Positions 15,870-27,963 of a DNA stretch of 64,000 nt are shown one piece after another (the stretch's first letter is position 1; every line of letters starts with the position of its first letter). This DNA is from Thalassotalea sp. PS06 (GTDB lineage Bacteria; Pseudomonadota; Gammaproteobacteria; Enterobacterales; Alteromonadaceae): assembly GCF_007197775.1 (NCBI RefSeq), contig NZ_CP041638.1, forward strand, positions 1,178,001-1,242,000, written 5' to 3'. The position numbers and the translations under genes were made by a program. Under the pieces are notes generated by a model. That model worked only from the letters and a program-made list of their open reading frames with translations. It searched no databases and was not told the origin of the DNA.

Positions 15870-17534
15870 TTAGCTCGCTAAAAGTTCTTTGGCATTGGCA
15901 ATCGCATTATCGGTAATTTCATCACCGGCCAATAAACGCGCAATTTCTCTCTCCCTCGCATCCTGTGCCAAAGGTGTTACTGAAGTTTGCGTATGTTTGC
16001 CATCAGTGAGTTTTGCAACAAATAGTTGTTGCTGACCTTTACTGGCAACCTGCGGCAGGTGAGTGACACATATCACCTGGGTATTGCTGCCAAGTTGCTG
16101 CAGCTTCTGGCCAACTTTCGCCGCGGTCGGACCGCTAATACCAACGTCTACTTCATCGAAAATTAAGGTTGGGGTAATGACTTTTTCAGCAAGAATAACT
16201 TGAATCGCAAGACTGATTCGTGACAACTCACCGCCAGAGGCAACTTTGTGTAATGCTTCCATCGGTTGCCCTGGGTTCATACTCACGAGAAATTCAATAT
16301 CATCATAGCCATGGCTGGATAGCTGCTCATTTACCTGGTGATCAATTTGCACATTGAAGCGAGCGTCAGGCATACTTAATTCACGCATAGATTCGGTGAT
16401 CAGTTTAGCAAGCTTCTTCGCAGATTTTTCACGACTTACTCGCAGTTTTTCAGCAATCTGATGGTATTGCTCTTTGATAGTATCTAACTCATCATGCAAA
16501 TGCTGATGGCGCTCTTCATCGCCACTTAGCTGCGATAACTGGGCCTGAAGCTTTTGATGATAATCGAATAAATCTTCAGGATTTACCTGATGCTTTCGAG
16601 CCAGGGTAATCGCTGTAGAGTAACGCTCTTCAATTAGGTTGAATGCTTCAGGATCCAAATCAATGCTTTGCTGATAATAATTTAAGTCGCGAGACGCTTC
16701 CTGAATCTGAATGCTGGCATCAACCAACATATTGGCAATAGATTCTGCACCTTTATCTAATGCCGCTAGCTGCTGCACATCATCGGCAATTTTCTGAAGC
16801 TGAGCGCTGACCGAATATTCGTTTTCATCGCTCAGTTGATTCAGGCATTGACCCGATATAACCAATAACTGCTGGGCATTGGCGTGGCGTTTGAAATCCG
16901 CTTCAAGTTGCGAAAATTCACCCTGTTGCAGTGAAAATTCATCCAGCTCTTTAACCTGATATTGCAGCAGTTGTTGTTGAGCTTGGCGCTGTTGCTGACT
17001 TTCCAGCAATGAATTTAATTCGTTATTTTTGGTGCGCCATTGCTTTTGGAAAAACTTAATATCATCAAGTAAACCATGGTGTTGAGCATAATCGTCAAGG
17101 AGCTGACGTTGCTCAGTGGTTTTTAACAGTAATTGGTGATCGTGTTGACCATGAATGTTGATCAATAACTGGCCGAGCATTTTAAGTTGTGCAAGGGGAA
17201 CCGGGGTGCCATTGATATAAGCTTTTGAGCGGCCTTCGCTGTTAATTAACCGGCGAATAATACAGTCGTTTTCGTCATTCAGTTCTTGCTCAGTTAACCA
17301 CTGCTTTGCTTTTTTATTACCACTGACATCAAAACTGGCGATTAACTCGGCTTTGTCGGTACCGGGACGAACCACAGATGTTGTCGCACGCTCACCTAAA
17401 CATAACCCTAGAGCATCGATTGCAATAGATTTACCTGCACCGGTTTCACCGGTTATCGTGGTCATTCCATGATGCCAGTCAATTTCTACATGGCTAACAA
17501 TCGCGAAGTTGCGAATACTAAGATTGGTTAACAT
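15870..17534 (-). CDS. recN: DNA repair protein RecN
   Basis: SMC-like ATPase that acts in double-strand break repair. Starting at the ATG of MLTNLSIRNFAIV gives 554 residues, the family length; six further codons upstream are open but not needed. Walker A is GETGAGKS near residue 29. A long glutamine-rich coiled coil spans about 150-390, and the C-terminal ABC-type signature (KVASGGELSRISLAIQ) and Walker B (PTLIFDEVDVGISG) are present. A perfect LexA box 23 bases upstream shows SOS control. bamE follows. Confidence 0.96.
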   Translation of the reverse strand: MLTNLSIRNFAIVSHVEIDWHHGMTTITGETGAGKSIAIDALGLCLGERATTSVVRPGTDKAELIASFDVSGNKKAKQWLTEQELNDENDCIIRRLINSEGRSKAYINGTPVPLAQLKMLGQLLINIHGQHDHQLLLKTTEQRQLLDDYAQHHGLLDDIKFFQKQWRTKNNELNSLLESQQQRQAQQQLLQYQVKELDEFSLQQGEFSQLEADFKRHANAQQLLVISGQCLNQLSDENEYSVSAQLQKIADDVQQLAALDKGAESIANMLVDASIQIQEASRDLNYYQQSIDLDPEAFNLIEERYSTAITLARKHQVNPEDLFDYHQKLQAQLSQLSGDEERHQHLHDELDTIKEQYHQIAEKLRVSREKSAKKLAKLITESMRELSMPDARFNVQIDHQVNEQLSSHGYDDIEFLVSMNPGQPMEALHKVASGGELSRISLAIQVILAEKVITPTLIFDEVDVGISGPTAAKVGQKLQQLGSNTQVICVTHLPQVASKGQQQLFVAKLTDGKHTQTSVTPLAQDAREREIARLLAGDEITDNAIANAKELLAS

Positions 17535-17556
17535 AACAAACGTCCTGTACAAGATA

Positions 17557-17572
17557 CTGTTTATTTGTACAG
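17557..17572 (-). promoter_or_regulatory. LexA (SOS) box of recN
   Basis: CTGT-N8-ACAG (CTGTTTATTTGTACAG), a full match to the gammaproteobacterial LexA consensus with palindromic TA flanks, 23 bases upstream of the recN start. Confidence 0.92.
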
Positions 17573-17675
17573 TAAATTAACAGTGTTTAAAAAATGATGC
17601 AAGAAAAATGATCAATGGTATTTCTGGCGGGGTAGTTTCGGTTAAAAGCTAATAGGATTGGAATGCGGTTGAGAC

Positions 17676-17712
17676 TAAAAAGAGCGGGTTATTGTTAGTA
17701 GCAACAACCCGC
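17676..17712 (-). terminator. Intrinsic terminator of katG
   Basis: On the minus strand GCGGGTTGTTG pairs with CAATAACCCGC with one mismatch, then TCTTTTT. It begins 16 bases after the katG stop. Confidence 0.85.
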
Positions 17713-17727
17713 ATAATGGCAGGTCAT

Positions 17728-19941
<2,214 letters not shown>

Positions 19942-20096
19942 TTAGTGAGGATTAAAACTTCTTGTAAACTATAGACGCTGGGGACTTAAGCCGGGGAGCT
20001 GATTGTGGTAAATCTGATTATCTGATCTGCGCGAATATTGAAAACTTTGCCAATGGCGGTCACAATAATAGCTATCTCAGCATTTTCGGAATACTC

Positions 20097-20501
20097 ATGA
20101 CCCAGTTGTTAGCCCTGGTCAGAACCTATTGGGTCCTGCTTACTTTGATACTTCTTACGATAATTTTGTTGTTGTCGCTTTACCCGTTACAGGCATTGCC
20201 TACCGTACCCGGAACCGATAAAACCCATCATTTTCTCGCGTATTTTGCCTTGGTGATGCCGATGGCACTGCGTAAGCCTTCATACTGGCCCGTCGTGGTG
20301 TTAGCTTTTGTATTAATCGGTGGCGGCATCGAATTGCTCCAACCATTTGTGAATCGCTATGGCGAGTGGCTGGACTTAACCGCAAACACCTCAGGTGTGA
20401 TTTGTGGTTTTATTGTCGGTCAAATTATCAATCGCCTATTTCCAGATACAAGTCTTGAGACCATTGAATGTGCTAAACAGGAAGTTATCGAGCGGGAATA
20501 G
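20097..20501 (+). CDS. VanZ-like family membrane protein
   Basis: 134 residues with about four membrane helices. It carries the VanZ-family pattern of a TDKTHHFLAYFALVM motif after helix 1, then GGGIELLQPFVNRYGEWLDLTANTSG split around residues 75-100. The family includes VanZ of teicoplanin resistance, but most members have no assigned role and resistance should not be inferred. Divergent from katG with 167 bases between them. It ends before a shared terminator. Confidence 0.8.
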   Translation: MTQLLALVRTYWVLLTLILLTIILLLSLYPLQALPTVPGTDKTHHFLAYFALVMPMALRKPSYWPVVVLAFVLIGGGIELLQPFVNRYGEWLDLTANTSGVICGFIVGQIINRLFPDTSLETIECAKQEVIERE

Positions 20502-20540
20502 ATAAGGGATTTTCGCTACTGATATAAAAAAGTCAGCATG

Positions 20541-20568
20541 AAAAAGCCAGCGTTGATGCTGGCTTTTT
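20541..20568. terminator. Bidirectional intrinsic terminator
   Basis: AAAAAGCCAGC / GCTGGCTTTTT, an 11-bp stem with a six-base loop, between the convergent VanZ-like gene and liuE. Confidence 0.93.
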
Positions 20569-20601
20569 AGTCTTGGTTGGCGTTCGATAACGATAGCTGA
20601 A

Positions 20602-21525
20602 TTATGAGCTTTGTTTCGCTCGCATCGCGTTTGATACTTTTGATACCGGAGCTCGTCCTAATTCGTCACTGATAAACCACCCGGCTGCAAGCAATAAATC
20701 CAAATTAACACCGTGCTCAATGCCCATGCCGTCAAGCATGTATACCACATCTTCGGTGGCGACATTGCCCGATGCGCCTTTTGCATAGGGACAACCACCT
20801 AAACCCGCAACCGAACTGTCGATAACCGCAACGCCCATATTCAGAGCAGCATAAATATTTGCCAGCGCCTGACCATAGGTATCGTGAAAGTGCACCGCCA
20901 ATTTATCCATTGGTACGTACTTATTCACGGCTACTAACATTTCCTGCACTTTGTGCGGGGTACCAACACCTATGGTATCGCCAAGGGAAATTTCGTAACA
21001 ACCCATGGAAAACAGCTCATGGGCAACGTCAGCCACCGCTTCTGGCGCAATTTCCCCCTCGTAAGGGCAACCTAAAACACAGGACACGTAGCCGCGAATG
21101 TTTAAATTGTGCTGCTTAGCCAGCTCAACCACATCTGAAAAACGTTCTAACGACTCTTTGATAGAGCAGTTAATGTTTTTTTGGCTAAAGCTTTCTGAAG
21201 CGGCACCAAAAATAGCAATTTCGGTTGCACCAGCGTCTATCGCGGCCTGCAAGCCTTTTAAGTTTGGTGTCAGGGCTGCATAAGTTACTTTGTCTTTACG
21301 CTTTATCTGCGCAAACACATCCGCCGATGATGCCATCTGCGGTACCCATTTCGACGACACGAAACTGCCGGTTTCGATATAGGAAAGGCCCGTATCGGTT
21401 AACCGGTTTACCAGTTCAACTTTCACCTGAGCATCAATGGCTTTGGCTTCATTTTGCAGGCCATCTCGCGGGCCCACTTCCACCAGTTTTACACTGGAAG
21501 GTAGTCTTGGATTTGACTTAATCAT
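20602..21525 (-). CDS. liuE: Hydroxymethylglutaryl-CoA lyase
   Basis: Cleaves HMG-CoA to acetyl-CoA and acetoacetate, the last step of leucine breakdown. The 307 residues form a DRE-TIM barrel: [12 protein letters not shown] near the N-terminus, metal ligands in [11 protein letters not shown], and the active-site cysteine loop [14 protein letters not shown]. It is the last gene of the minus-strand liu operon and lies 40 bases after liuD. Confidence 0.95.
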   Translation of the reverse strand: MIKSNPRLPSSVKLVEVGPRDGLQNEAKAIDAQVKVELVNRLTDTGLSYIETGSFVSSKWVPQMASSADVFAQIKRKDKVTYAALTPNLKGLQAAIDAGATEIAIFGAASESFSQKNINCSIKESLERFSDVVELAKQHNLNIRGYVSCVLGCPYEGEIAPEAVADVAHELFSMGCYEISLGDTIGVGTPHKVQEMLVAVNKYVPMDKLAVHFHDTYGQALANIYAALNMGVAVIDSSVAGLGGCPYAKGASGNVATEDVVYMLDGMGIEHGVNLDLLLAAGWFISDELGRAPVSKVSNAMRAKQSS

Positions 21526-21565
21526 TACTCGATTCTCATTGTCGTAACGGCTTGTCTTTTAAGCC

Positions 21566-23569
21566 TTACTCAGCGTCAAAGGCGAGTAGGGCAGAGCCGC
21601 CATCAATCATGTCACCACTTTGATAATAGAACTCACTGACTTTGCCATTTGCAGGCGCAACGATAGTATGTTCCATTTTCATCGCTTCCATGATCATCAA
21701 TGCCTGCCCTTTACTAACCTCATCACCAACTTCAACTAAGGTGGCGATTAAGGTGCCATTCATTGGCGCCTGTAAGCCAGCATCACCAGCGTTGTCGTCG
21801 CTAGCATTAAAATCTTCAACAACTTTAGCAAAGGTGATGGCGCCAAGGTCAGTGAAAATGGAAAAGCTATGTTGTTGAGCGGCAATCACTACTTGCTGAC
21901 GATGGCCATTGACAGTGACTAACAAGCCGTCATCGAGTAATTGCCCCTGAACATCATAGGTTTGCCCCTGACATTTCACCAGATAATACTGCTGTTCACC
22001 TTCACGACACTCTTCAACTTCAATGTCATAGCGCTCAGACATGGCGTTAAGTTCAAATTTATGAAGGTTCTTCTCATTGGCGCGCCAGGCATTATTGTTA
22101 TGCCACGGCGAGTAAGGATCATTGGCGCTGGTGAGTGCCTGATTATCGCGCTTTTGAGAAAGCAGGACATAGGTAGCTGCAAGCGGCAGATAGCTTTCGA
22201 TATCCCCAGACTGTTCATTAAACAGGCTCTGCTGATGTTTCTCAATAAAGCTGGTATCGATATCGGCGTTAGCGAAAGCATCGTTACTGGCAACGTTGTA
22301 AAGAAAATCAATATTGGTGGTGACACCCTGGATTTGATAATGCTTTAGTGCGCCGCGAAGCCTTGCTAATGCTTTGCTTCTGTCTTCATCCCAGACAATC
22401 AGCTTAGCAATCATAGGGTCATAGTAAACGCTGACGTCATCGCCTTGACGAACACCGGTATCAACGCGCACATGGGCGTTTTCCGTTGGTGTTTTTAAGA
22501 AGTTCAGAGTACCGGTTGCTGGCAGAAAGTCTTGATCCGGGTCTTCGGCATAAATTCGCGCTTCGAAGGCATGACCGTTTATTTTCAGATCGTCCTGTTG
22601 CAGCGGTAAGGTTTCCCCTGAAGCCACACGAAATTGCCATTCAACCAAATCCTGGCCGGTGATCATTTCTGTAACCGGATGCTCGACCTGTAAACGGGTA
22701 TTCATTTCCATAAAGTAAAATGACCCATCGTTTTCATACAAAAACTCTACGGTACCCGCACCGCGATAACCGATAGCCTTAGCTGCGGCAATCGCTGCCT
22801 GGCCCATTTGCTCACGAACCTCTTCACTCAAACCAGGAGCTGGCGCTTCTTCAATCACCTTTTGGTGACGACGCTGGACCGAGCAATCACGCTCAAACAG
22901 ATACACGGCATTGTCGAAGTTATCGCAAAATACCTGGATCTCCACATGTCGAGGTTGTGTCAGGTACTTTTCAACCAACATAACATCGTCGTTAAAGGCA
23001 GCCATGGATTCACGTTTTGCGGCGGCAAGGGCACTGGAAAACTCTTCCTCGCTCCATACCTGACGCATACCTTTACCACCGCCACCGGCAGCCGCTTTTA
23101 ACAGTACCGGATAACCCATGGCATCGGCATGTTGTTTGATTAAGGCTTCCGATTGGTCTTCGCCATGATAACCAGGTACCAAAGGCACATTGGCTTTTTC
23201 CATAATCGCTTTGGCGGCAGACTTTGAGCCCATGGCTTCAATCGCAGGAACCGGAGGACCGATAAAGGTGAGATTGTTGGTCTGACAAAGTCGACAAAAT
23301 TCAGCGTTTTCCGAGAGAAAACCGTATCCCGGGTGAATCGCCTGGGCATTGGTTTTCAAAGCGGCATCGATAACCTTCTGACCTTGCAGGTAGCTGTCTT
23401 TTGCTGGTGCTTCACCAATATAAACCGCTTCATCGGCAAGGGTTACATGCATGGCATGACGGTCGGCATCTGAATATACCGCGACCGTTTTAATGCCCAT
23501 GCGACGAGCCGTTTCGATAACCCGGCAGGCAATTTCGCCACGGTTGGCGATGAGTATTTTACTAAACAT
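21566..23569 (-). CDS. liuD: Methylcrotonyl-CoA carboxylase biotin-containing (alpha) subunit
   Basis: Carries biotin and carboxylates it with ATP and bicarbonate for 3-methylcrotonyl-CoA carboxylation in leucine catabolism. The 667 residues comprise biotin carboxylase N-domain, ATP-grasp (AAAGGGGKGM) and C-domain up to about 450, then a linker domain and a C-terminal biotinyl domain with MEAMKMEH. AAGGA precedes the ATG. Its context between the beta-subunit, the liuC hydratase and liuE favours the methylcrotonyl-CoA over the propionyl- or acetyl-CoA enzymes. Confidence 0.95.
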   Translation of the reverse strand: MFSKILIANRGEIACRVIETARRMGIKTVAVYSDADRHAMHVTLADEAVYIGEAPAKDSYLQGQKVIDAALKTNAQAIHPGYGFLSENAEFCRLCQTNNLTFIGPPVPAIEAMGSKSAAKAIMEKANVPLVPGYHGEDQSEALIKQHADAMGYPVLLKAAAGGGGKGMRQVWSEEEFSSALAAAKRESMAAFNDDVMLVEKYLTQPRHVEIQVFCDNFDNAVYLFERDCSVQRRHQKVIEEAPAPGLSEEVREQMGQAAIAAAKAIGYRGAGTVEFLYENDGSFYFMEMNTRLQVEHPVTEMITGQDLVEWQFRVASGETLPLQQDDLKINGHAFEARIYAEDPDQDFLPATGTLNFLKTPTENAHVRVDTGVRQGDDVSVYYDPMIAKLIVWDEDRSKALARLRGALKHYQIQGVTTNIDFLYNVASNDAFANADIDTSFIEKHQQSLFNEQSGDIESYLPLAATYVLLSQKRDNQALTSANDPYSPWHNNNAWRANEKNLHKFELNAMSERYDIEVEECREGEQQYYLVKCQGQTYDVQGQLLDDGLLVTVNGHRQQVVIAAQQHSFSIFTDLGAITFAKVVEDFNASDDNAGDAGLQAPMNGTLIATLVEVGDEVSKGQALMIMEAMKMEHTIVAPANGKVSEFYYQSGDMIDGGSALLAFDAE

Positions 23570-23571
23570 AA

Positions 23572-24378
23572 TTATTCCTTATCGCTTAACCAGTTGGCTG
23601 GTCGTTTATTGAAAAAGGCCTGCAAGCCTTCCTGACCTTCTTCACTGACACGGACTTCGGCGATGCGGTCACTGGTATCTTCAAGCACGGAATCATCGAT
23701 TTCTCGGTGTTGAAAATCCAGCACTAACGCTTTGGCTTTTTGCACCGCTTGTGGGCCATTGCCAAGAATCAGCTGACAACGACGAGCGACGGTTTCGTCA
23801 AGGGATTCGATATCACAGATTTCATCTACCAAACCGATTTGATGAGCGGTCGTAACATTAAATCGCTCGGCGGTCTGAAAGTAACGACGACTGGCACGCG
23901 CGCCCATCGCCTGAATGACATAAGGACTGATGGTTGCCGGGATCAGGCCAAGCTTAACTTCCGATAAACAAAAACTGGCGTTTTCACTGGCAATTGCCAT
24001 ATCACAGCAACTCACCAGGCCAACGGCGCCACCAAAAGCCGCACCCTGAACCTTAGCGATGGTCGCTTGTGGTAAGTGATTTAGCTTGTACAGCATGGTT
24101 GCGAGTGCCATCGCATCCTGTTGGTTTTGCTCGCGAGTGTAATCGGCCATGCGCTGCATCCAAGATAGATCGGCACCGGCAGAGAAATGTTTACCTTTAG
24201 CCGATAATATCAACACTCGGATGCTGTCTTCTTTAGCCACTTGTTCAAAGACATCGGTCATCGCTGCAATCAGGGCATCGTCGAAGGCATTAAACTTGTC
24301 TGGATTATTCAGACTGACATCAATCACCCCGTTTTGTGGGTAGGTAATGTCCAGTAATGGATTTGTATTGTTAATCAT
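23572..24378 (-). CDS. liuC: Methylglutaconyl-CoA hydratase (enoyl-CoA hydratase family)
   Basis: Crotonase-fold enzyme, predicted to hydrate 3-methylglutaconyl-CoA to HMG-CoA in the leucine pathway. I start at ATG 24378 (MINNTNPLLDITYP), which has AGGA upstream and overlaps the liuB stop region by one base less than a full overlap; the longer frame has no support. The length is 268 residues. The oxyanion-hole segments (KHFSAGADLSWM and QGAAFGGAVGLVSCCD) are intact. The substrate is inferred from its place between liuB and liuD. Confidence 0.92.
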   Translation of the reverse strand: MINNTNPLLDITYPQNGVIDVSLNNPDKFNAFDDALIAAMTDVFEQVAKEDSIRVLILSAKGKHFSAGADLSWMQRMADYTREQNQQDAMALATMLYKLNHLPQATIAKVQGAAFGGAVGLVSCCDMAIASENASFCLSEVKLGLIPATISPYVIQAMGARASRRYFQTAERFNVTTAHQIGLVDEICDIESLDETVARRCQLILGNGPQAVQKAKALVLDFQHREIDDSVLEDTSDRIAEVRVSEEGQEGLQAFFNKRPANWLSDKE

Positions 24379-24379
24379 G

Positions 24380-25987
24380 TTACATCCTAAAAATGCCGAA
24401 GCGAGTGTCTTTAATCTCGGCATTTAATGCACTGGATAGGGCAAGGCTTAGGACCTGACGAGTATCCGCCGGGTCAATAACGCCGTCATCCCACAAACGC
24501 GCAGATGCATAATAAGGGTGACCCTGCTTTTCATATTCGTCGATAATCGGCTGTTTAAATGCCTGTTCTTCTTGCTCGCTCCATTGCTCGTCGCGTTTCG
24601 CTTTCTGGTCACGTTTAACCTGCGCCAGAACACCAGCTGCCTGTTCGCCGCCCATTACAGAAATTCGTGCGTTTGGCCACATGAACATAAAGCGAGGATC
24701 GTAAGCACGGCCACACATACCATAGTTACCCGCACCAAAACTGCCGCCTATTAACACTGTAAACTTGGGAACCTGAGCACAGGCCACAGCGGTTACCATC
24801 TTCGCGCCATGCTTGGCAATACCGCCAGATTCATATTGTTTACCAACCATGAAACCAGTGATGTTTTGCAAAAATACCAGTGGGATTTTTCGCTGCGCAC
24901 ACAGCTCAACAAAATGCGCCCCTTTTTGTGCGGACTCACCAAACAAAATACCGTTATTGGCAACAATACCGACAGGGTAGCCGTGTATGCGGGCAAAGCC
25001 ACACACTAGCGTGGTTCCATATAAGGCTTTGAATTCATCAAATTCACTGCCATCAACCACCCGGGCAATGACTTCTCGGACGTCATAGGGCTGTCTCGCA
25101 TCTTTTGGAATAACACCGTAAATTTCTTTGCTGTCGTACAGAGGTTCTTTCGGTGGTTTGATATCCAATTGACCCGGTTTGACCCGGTTCAGGTTACCAA
25201 CGGCCTGACGGACTAGTTGCAATGCGTGTTGATCGTTTTGCGCGTAGTGATCGGCAACACCAGAAGTACGACAATGAACATCGGCTCCGCCGAGCTCTTC
25301 GGCAGAAACGACTTCGCCGGTAGCTGCTTTTACCAGCGGTGGACCGGCAAGGAAAATCGTACCTTGTTCTTTTACAATGATTGACTCATCGGCCATCGCT
25401 GGTACATAAGCACCACCTGCGGTACAAGAGCCCATTACTGCGGCAATCTGCGGAATGTTCTTGGCAGACATATTGGCTTGGTTAAAGAAGATACGACCAA
25501 AATGCTCTTTATCCGGGAAGACCTCATCCTGGTTTGGCAGGTTAGCACCCCCAGAATCCACCAGGTAAATACATGGCAGGTTGTTCTCTTCGGCAATAGT
25601 TTGCGCGCGTAGATGCTTTTTCACGGTTAGCGGGTAATAAGTTCCACCTTTCACTGTTGCATCATTGGCGATAATCACACACTCCTGACCATTCACCCGG
25701 CCAATACCTGTGATAATACCGGCTGCTGGCACGTAATCGTCATAGACCTCAAAGGCCGCAAGTTGTGATAACTCCAGAAACGGAGAACCCGCATCAAGTA
25801 CCTGATAGACTCGGTCTCTTGGCAGTAGCTTTCCACGGGAAAGATGGCGCTGTTGATATTTCTCACCACCGCCTTGTTTAATTTTTCCGAGTAGGGCAGT
25901 TAAATCGTCAACCTGCTCCTGCATATGGGACTGGTTGTTGGCGAAGTCTTCACTTCGCGTATTAATTTTACTGTGTAGTTTGGCCAC
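24380..25987 (-). CDS. liuB: Methylcrotonyl-CoA carboxylase carboxyltransferase (beta) subunit
   Basis: Transfers carboxyl from biotin to 3-methylcrotonyl-CoA. The 535 residues make two crotonase-like carboxyltransferase halves: [20 protein letters not shown] in the first and [16 protein letters not shown] plus [18 protein letters not shown] in the second. These blocks are typical of MCC beta. Directly upstream of liuC and 28 bases after liuA. Confidence 0.96.
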   Translation of the reverse strand: MAKLHSKINTRSEDFANNQSHMQEQVDDLTALLGKIKQGGGEKYQQRHLSRGKLLPRDRVYQVLDAGSPFLELSQLAAFEVYDDYVPAAGIITGIGRVNGQECVIIANDATVKGGTYYPLTVKKHLRAQTIAEENNLPCIYLVDSGGANLPNQDEVFPDKEHFGRIFFNQANMSAKNIPQIAAVMGSCTAGGAYVPAMADESIIVKEQGTIFLAGPPLVKAATGEVVSAEELGGADVHCRTSGVADHYAQNDQHALQLVRQAVGNLNRVKPGQLDIKPPKEPLYDSKEIYGVIPKDARQPYDVREVIARVVDGSEFDEFKALYGTTLVCGFARIHGYPVGIVANNGILFGESAQKGAHFVELCAQRKIPLVFLQNITGFMVGKQYESGGIAKHGAKMVTAVACAQVPKFTVLIGGSFGAGNYGMCGRAYDPRFMFMWPNARISVMGGEQAAGVLAQVKRDQKAKRDEQWSEQEEQAFKQPIIDEYEKQGHPYYASARLWDDGVIDPADTRQVLSLALSSALNAEIKDTRFGIFRM

Positions 25988-26015
25988 GGTAATTCCTTAA
26001 CGCTTGCTCTTTAAA

Positions 26016-27185
26016 TTATTTAGACTCGTTAAATAGCTCACGGCCAATCAGCATACGGCGGATTTCCGACGTACCTGCACCGATTTCATAAAGCTTGGCA
26101 TCACGTAACAGACGACCGGTAGGGAATTCGTTGATATAACCATTACCGCCTAAAATTTGGATCGCATCCAGTGACATTTTGGTTGCAAGCTCTGCGGCAT
26201 ACAAAATCGCACCGGCGGCATCTTTACGGGTTGTCTCACCGCGATCACAAGCCTGAGCAACCATATAGACATAGGCTCTTGCAGCATTCATTTGCGTGTA
26301 CATATCGGCCACTTTGCCCTGGATAAGCTGGAACTCACCAATTGACTGACCGAATTGCTTACGGTCGTGAATGTAAGGCACTACGCTGTCCATACATGCA
26401 GACATAATACCCAGAGGTCCGGCAGACAGAACCACACGCTCGTAATCAAGGCCACTCATCAGTACCGCCACACCTTTGTTTAGCTCGCCAAGAATGTTCT
26501 CTTCTGGTACTTCACAGTCTTCAAATACCAGCTCACAGGTGTTTGAGCCGCGCATACCCAGCTTGTCTAGTTTTTGGTGACGGCTAAAACCAGGGTAGTC
26601 ACGCTCAACGATAAAGGCGGTGATACCTTTAGAACCGGCGTGAATATCGGTTTTTGCGTAAATGACATAAGTGTTGGCATCAGGACCATTGGTGATCCAC
26701 ATCTTGTTGCCGTTTAATACGTACTTATCGCCTTTTTTCTCGGCGCGAATCTTCATGCTAACCACGTCAGAACCCGCGTTTGGTTCACTCATCGCTAAAG
26801 CACCAATATGTTCACCCGAGCATAGCTTAGGCAGATACTTCATCTTCTGCTCATGGGTACCGTTGCGGTTAATTTGGTTCAGGCACAGGTTTGAATGGGC
26901 GCCATAGCTCAAGCCTACAGATGCAGAAGCGCGGCTAATTTCTTCCATTGCCACAGCGTGTTCAATGTAGCCAAGGCCGCTACCACCGTATTGCTCATCA
27001 ACGGTCATACCTAACAGGCCCATGTCGCCAAATTTGCGCCACAGGTCATTTGGAAACTCATTATCAATATCAATTTGTTCAGCGCGTGGAGCGATTTCAT
27101 CGCGGGCAAATGCGTTTACCTGATCGCGGATCATGTCAACGGTTTCGCCAAGATTAAAATTCAGTGAAGAGAAACGGGAGATCAT
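26016..27185 (-). CDS. liuA: Isovaleryl-CoA dehydrogenase
   Basis: FAD flavoenzyme that oxidises isovaleryl-CoA to 3-methylcrotonyl-CoA, passing electrons to ETF. The 389 residues have the acyl-CoA dehydrogenase N, middle ([15 protein letters not shown]) and C domains. The region [15 protein letters not shown] contains the glutamate placed as the base in isovaleryl-CoA dehydrogenases, and [14 protein letters not shown] is typical. It is the first structural gene after the regulator, 9 bases from its stop. Confidence 0.95.
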   Translation of the reverse strand: MISRFSSLNFNLGETVDMIRDQVNAFARDEIAPRAEQIDIDNEFPNDLWRKFGDMGLLGMTVDEQYGGSGLGYIEHAVAMEEISRASASVGLSYGAHSNLCLNQINRNGTHEQKMKYLPKLCSGEHIGALAMSEPNAGSDVVSMKIRAEKKGDKYVLNGNKMWITNGPDANTYVIYAKTDIHAGSKGITAFIVERDYPGFSRHQKLDKLGMRGSNTCELVFEDCEVPEENILGELNKGVAVLMSGLDYERVVLSAGPLGIMSACMDSVVPYIHDRKQFGQSIGEFQLIQGKVADMYTQMNAARAYVYMVAQACDRGETTRKDAAGAILYAAELATKMSLDAIQILGGNGYINEFPTGRLLRDAKLYEIGAGTSEIRRMLIGRELFNESK

Positions 27186-27194
27186 AATGTTTCC

Positions 27195-27638
27195 TTATTT
27201 AGTAGTTTTGCTTAATTCGCTTATTGGAGTTGCTGTGGTTTTTGACGTTAGCTCCTGGCGCGCCTGTTTACAGCGTTGTTCTAATGTCGACAATTCCATT
27301 AATACAACCTGGATGTCATCCAGTTGCTGGTGCAATGCAGATTTCTTTTCTGCGATTAAGTCCATAATGGTGTCGAGTTGATTGGTACTGGTCTTATCGG
27401 CATCGTAAAGGTTAAACAATCTGCCGGTTTCCGCCAGTGAAAAGCCAAGCCTTTTACCCCTTAGGATGAGCTTTAGTCTTACCCGGTCACGACGATTGTA
27501 GATGCGGGTTTGTCCACGACGTTGAGGACTTAATAGCCCCTGATCTTCGTAGAACCGGATGCTTCTTGTGGTCACATCAAACTCTTTGGCCAGATCACTA
27601 ATGCTGAATGTCGCTTGTTTATTATTGATATCACTCAT
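27195..27638 (-). CDS. liuR: MerR-family regulator of branched-chain amino acid catabolism
   Basis: 147-residue MerR-type DNA-binding protein with an N-terminal winged helix (FSISDLAKEFDVTTRSIRFYEDQGLLSPQR) described here by position 11-40, then a coiled-coil dimer helix. It has no cysteine effector site typical of metal-sensing MerR. It heads the liu operon, which matches LiuR of Shewanella and relatives (Kazakov and colleagues' regulon work). Three TTAC-N6-GTAA sites lie in the divergent promoter region upstream. Confidence 0.92.
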   Translation of the reverse strand: MSDINNKQATFSISDLAKEFDVTTRSIRFYEDQGLLSPQRRGQTRIYNRRDRVRLKLILRGKRLGFSLAETGRLFNLYDADKTSTNQLDTIMDLIAEKKSALHQQLDDIQVVLMELSTLEQRCKQARQELTSKTTATPISELSKTTK

Positions 27639-27680
27639 AGGGATGTTTCGATAAAACGTTTTCTCTAACTTAGGTGAAGT

Positions 27681-27694
27681 TTACGTAAAGGTAA
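27681..27694. promoter_or_regulatory. LiuR-type operator, proximal to liuR
   Basis: TTACGTAAAGGTAA, of the form TTAC-N6-GTAA, 42 bases upstream of the liuR start. This is like the known LiuR motif with TTTAC and GTAAA half-sites. Confidence 0.72.
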
Positions 27695-27863
27695 AGTTGT
27701 TTTGCCTTGAGCGTGGCAAAGGTGAGCCTAAAAGCTGTAAACAAATTCAGACAATGCCCTGAAAAAGGCCCGGGAAAGGCGTAGCAAAGGTCTGGATATA
27801 GACCTATAGCACTATATATTCTGCGACTTAAGCTAGACTATGCTTGATATTGGCAATAATTAG

Positions 27864-27906
27864 TTACGCTTGGGTAAATTTCTCGAAAAAGTTTACCTTG
27901 GCGTAA
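27864..27906. promoter_or_regulatory. Two LiuR-type operators upstream of the thiolase gene
   Basis: TTACGCTTGGGTAA (27864-27877) and TTACCTTGGCGTAA (27893-27906), both TTAC-N6-GTAA, with centres 29 bases apart. A further half-like TTAACCTTG follows at about 27921. They sit 58-100 bases ahead of the plus-strand operon, so one regulator probably controls both directions. The remaining part of the 325-base intergenic region shows no other clear signal. Confidence 0.7.
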
Positions 27907-27963
27907 ACTTTGAAATTGCGTTAACCTTGAAATCATAAAATTAAAATGAAAAATGGAAGCATT

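Noticed and set aside
17570..17595. Second LexA box upstream of recN
   Set aside because: The ACAGTAAATTAACAG segment has the wrong orientation of half-sites; only the 17557-17572 box matches.
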